A DNA stretch of 64,000 nucleotides from Aureispira anguillae (GTDB lineage Bacteria; Bacteroidota; Bacteroidia; Chitinophagales; Saprospiraceae). The DNA lies in NCBI RefSeq assembly GCF_026000115.1, contig NZ_AP026867.1, positions 7,231,001-7,295,000 of the forward strand, in the 5' to 3' direction. Every line of letters begins with the position of its first letter. Position 1 is the stretch's first letter. The position numbers and the translations under genes were made by a program. Below, piece by piece: positions 62,632-64,000 of the stretch. Under the pieces are notes generated by a model. The model had not been told where the DNA came from and did not search any database. It saw only the letters and a program-made list of their open reading frames with translations.

Positions 62632-64000
62632 ATGGTTCGTTGTTTATTATATGTAATGGGATTGGTGCTGTTTGTCGGGAGTCAAGTCTCTGATGTACAA
62701 GCCCAAACTACACAAAATCGTGCAGTATGTGGCGTTGGTCTTGCCGAAGGTCATGCCATAAAAAATCGAATGCTTGACAATAGAAGAAATAGAGTCGAGT
62801 TGTTAGAAAAATTTGAAAGAGGTCGTGGCAATGATAGCACTGTTTATGTACCCGTTCAATTTCATATTGTCAATAAAAGTGATGGAACAGGTGGTGAGAG
62901 CATCAGTGATATTCTAGCTAACTTGTGTCGCTTGAATGAGGATTATGAACACATCAATGTAGAATTTTATTTGGCTGGTCCTATTCGTGTAATCAATCAA
63001 GATTTATTGTACACCAATAGCTTTGCAGATGGAATGGCCAATTACTTTATGGGACTTTATCGAGTGCCAGGTATGGTTAATGTTTTTGTTGGTAATGAAA
63101 TTGTGAATGGTATATCTGGTGGAACAACATTGGGGTATTATACGCCTGGTTTGGATATTGTATATGCAATCCAAGGTGCTGTTCGATACGATGGTACTAC
63201 TTTGACACATGAGTTGGGACACTTTTTTGGTCTACCTCACACCTTCTTTGGTTGGGAAGGAAAGAACTATGGTTCTGTAATGGGCAATACCACAGGGCGC
63301 ACGCCTTCTATTGTAACTTATAATAATGAGCCTGTTCCTGTTGAGCGTATTATTCGTTCTGGTGGTGGAGAAAATTGCCAAATTGCAGCAGATGGTTTTT
63401 GTGATACAGATGCCAATTACTTGTTTGGGTTTTACGGAAGTGCTTACAACACAGGTTGTGACTATGCAGCTACTGCTATTGATCCTAATGGTTGGTTATT
63501 CCGCCCAGAAACGATTAATCCAACACCTAGCCGTTTCAAAATTTTGGAAGGTGAAGCCTTTTTGGATGAAATGTGGTTGAAAAACAACTCTACTAAGGAT
63601 AGAATTTATCCTAAAACTCTAGTAGTTGTAGAAACTGAATACACTTTGGCTGGTAATACAGTAATGTTGTGGCAAGATACCATTGGAGATTCTGATTCAA
63701 CGGATATCTACTGCCCTCAAAATTCAGATGATAATATTATTGGTGTTGGTATCTTGGATGTACAAGAAGAGTTTATTAACCTAAATGGACATTATTTGGA
63801 TGTTAATGTAACGGCTCCATCTGCTCCTAGTTTGACTTTTGCAGCTGCAAACGCAAAGTACACGATTACTCCAAGCACAGGAAACCATAGAGTAGACATG
63901 GATAGCCTACAAGTAACCAATACAAGTACTACTTTAACGGTTGCAACAGGAACAAATATTTTGGCAACAGATGTTTTTTATAACAATGGTACCCAAGTAG
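62632..64000 (+). CDS. Secreted pappalysin-like (M43) zinc metalloprotease, 3' end beyond window
   Basis: The frame opens at the ATG at 62632 (after CCAAGG) and stays open for 456 codons to the edge. Signal peptide MVRCLLYVMGLVLFVGSQ, ending near VQAQ. After a propeptide-like region, the metal site is TLTHELGHFFGLPHTF: HExGHxxGxxH with His193, Glu194, His197 and His203, as in metzincin-type pappalysins. The Cys-bounded DGFCDTDAN motif downstream is standard for M43B proteases. Beyond about residue 300 the sequence is beta-rich and Thr/Ser-rich, so accessory domains and a T9SS tail may follow outside the window. It should be secreted and degrade protein outside the cell. Confidence 0.85.
   Translation, partial: MVRCLLYVMGLVLFVGSQVSDVQAQTTQNRAVCGVGLAEGHAIKNRMLDNRRNRVELLEKFERGRGNDSTVYVPVQFHIVNKSDGTGGESISDILANLCRLNEDYEHINVEFYLAGPIRVINQDLLYTNSFADGMANYFMGLYRVPGMVNVFVGNEIVNGISGGTTLGYYTPGLDIVYAIQGAVRYDGTTLTHELGHFFGLPHTFFGWEGKNYGSVMGNTTGRTPSIVTYNNEPVPVERIIRSGGGENCQIAADGFCDTDANYLFGFYGSAYNTGCDYAATAIDPNGWLFRPETINPTPSRFKILEGEAFLDEMWLKNNSTKDRIYPKTLVVVETEYTLAGNTVMLWQDTIGDSDSTDIYCPQNSDDNIIGVGILDVQEEFINLNGHYLDVNVTAPSAPSLTFAAANAKYTITPSTGNHRVDMDSLQVTNTSTTLTVATGTNILATDVFYNNGTQV

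Overview
The window looks like a chromosome segment of a marine, AT-rich Bacteroidota of the Saprospiria type. Four TonB-dependent receptors start with a carboxypeptidase-regulatory-like domain, three or more secreted proteins end in a type IX secretion (T9SS) type A sorting domain, lipoproteins are common, and promoter-like sequences fit the Bacteroidota -7 element TAnnTTTG. An Aureispira-like organism is my best guess, by inference only. I found no rRNA, tRNA, CRISPR array or complete insertion sequence.

Layout. 1-9 kb: a truncated membrane protein, a sterol-desaturase-type hydroxylase, secreted TPR and Cys-containing proteins, a zinc-less MDR oxidoreductase, a GT87 glycosyltransferase and a TolB-like/TPR/AraC regulator. 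9-13.7 kb: a TonB receptor and an OmpA-domain protein. 13.8-18.5 kb: a calpain-like cysteine protease without signal peptide, followed directly by five tandem paralogs with signal peptides; remnants of the protease gene's 3' end lie between them. This has the layout of a toxin (effector) and immunity locus. 18.7-22.2 kb: a TonB receptor fused to two heavy-metal (HMA) domains, with a Cys-rich partner. 22-28.6 kb: esterase, NlpC/P60 lipoprotein, outer-membrane barrel, FecA-like receptor and a small lipoprotein.

29.3-33.5 kb: a lipoxygenase carrying all expected iron ligands, 12 bp from a short cytochrome P450 whose heme loop resembles CYP74, then an epoxide-hydrolase-like alpha/beta hydrolase beyond a MITE-like element. 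Together they suggest an oxylipin pathway. 33.5-48.6 kb: RlpA, T9SS cargo, cupin, Na+/solute symporter, TonB receptor, Nudix hydrolase, PLP enzyme, thioredoxin-like protein, MarR regulator with a Cys cluster, and glutamate dehydrogenase. 49-57 kb: lipoprotein, CPBP protease, ProC and a 1630-residue T9SS surface protein. 57-64 kb: an SDR/sulfotransferase/DUF1214 cluster, malate dehydrogenase and the start of a secreted M43 metalloprotease.

Non-coding structure includes a small family of MITE-like elements (2.2, 5.7 and 32.3 kb) with GGTTCTTTG termini, and many hairpin terminators, several of them between convergent genes. The two observations most worth follow-up are the calpain/immunity-like array and the lipoxygenase-P450 pair. 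All domain assignments were made by eye from motifs; no database search was run.
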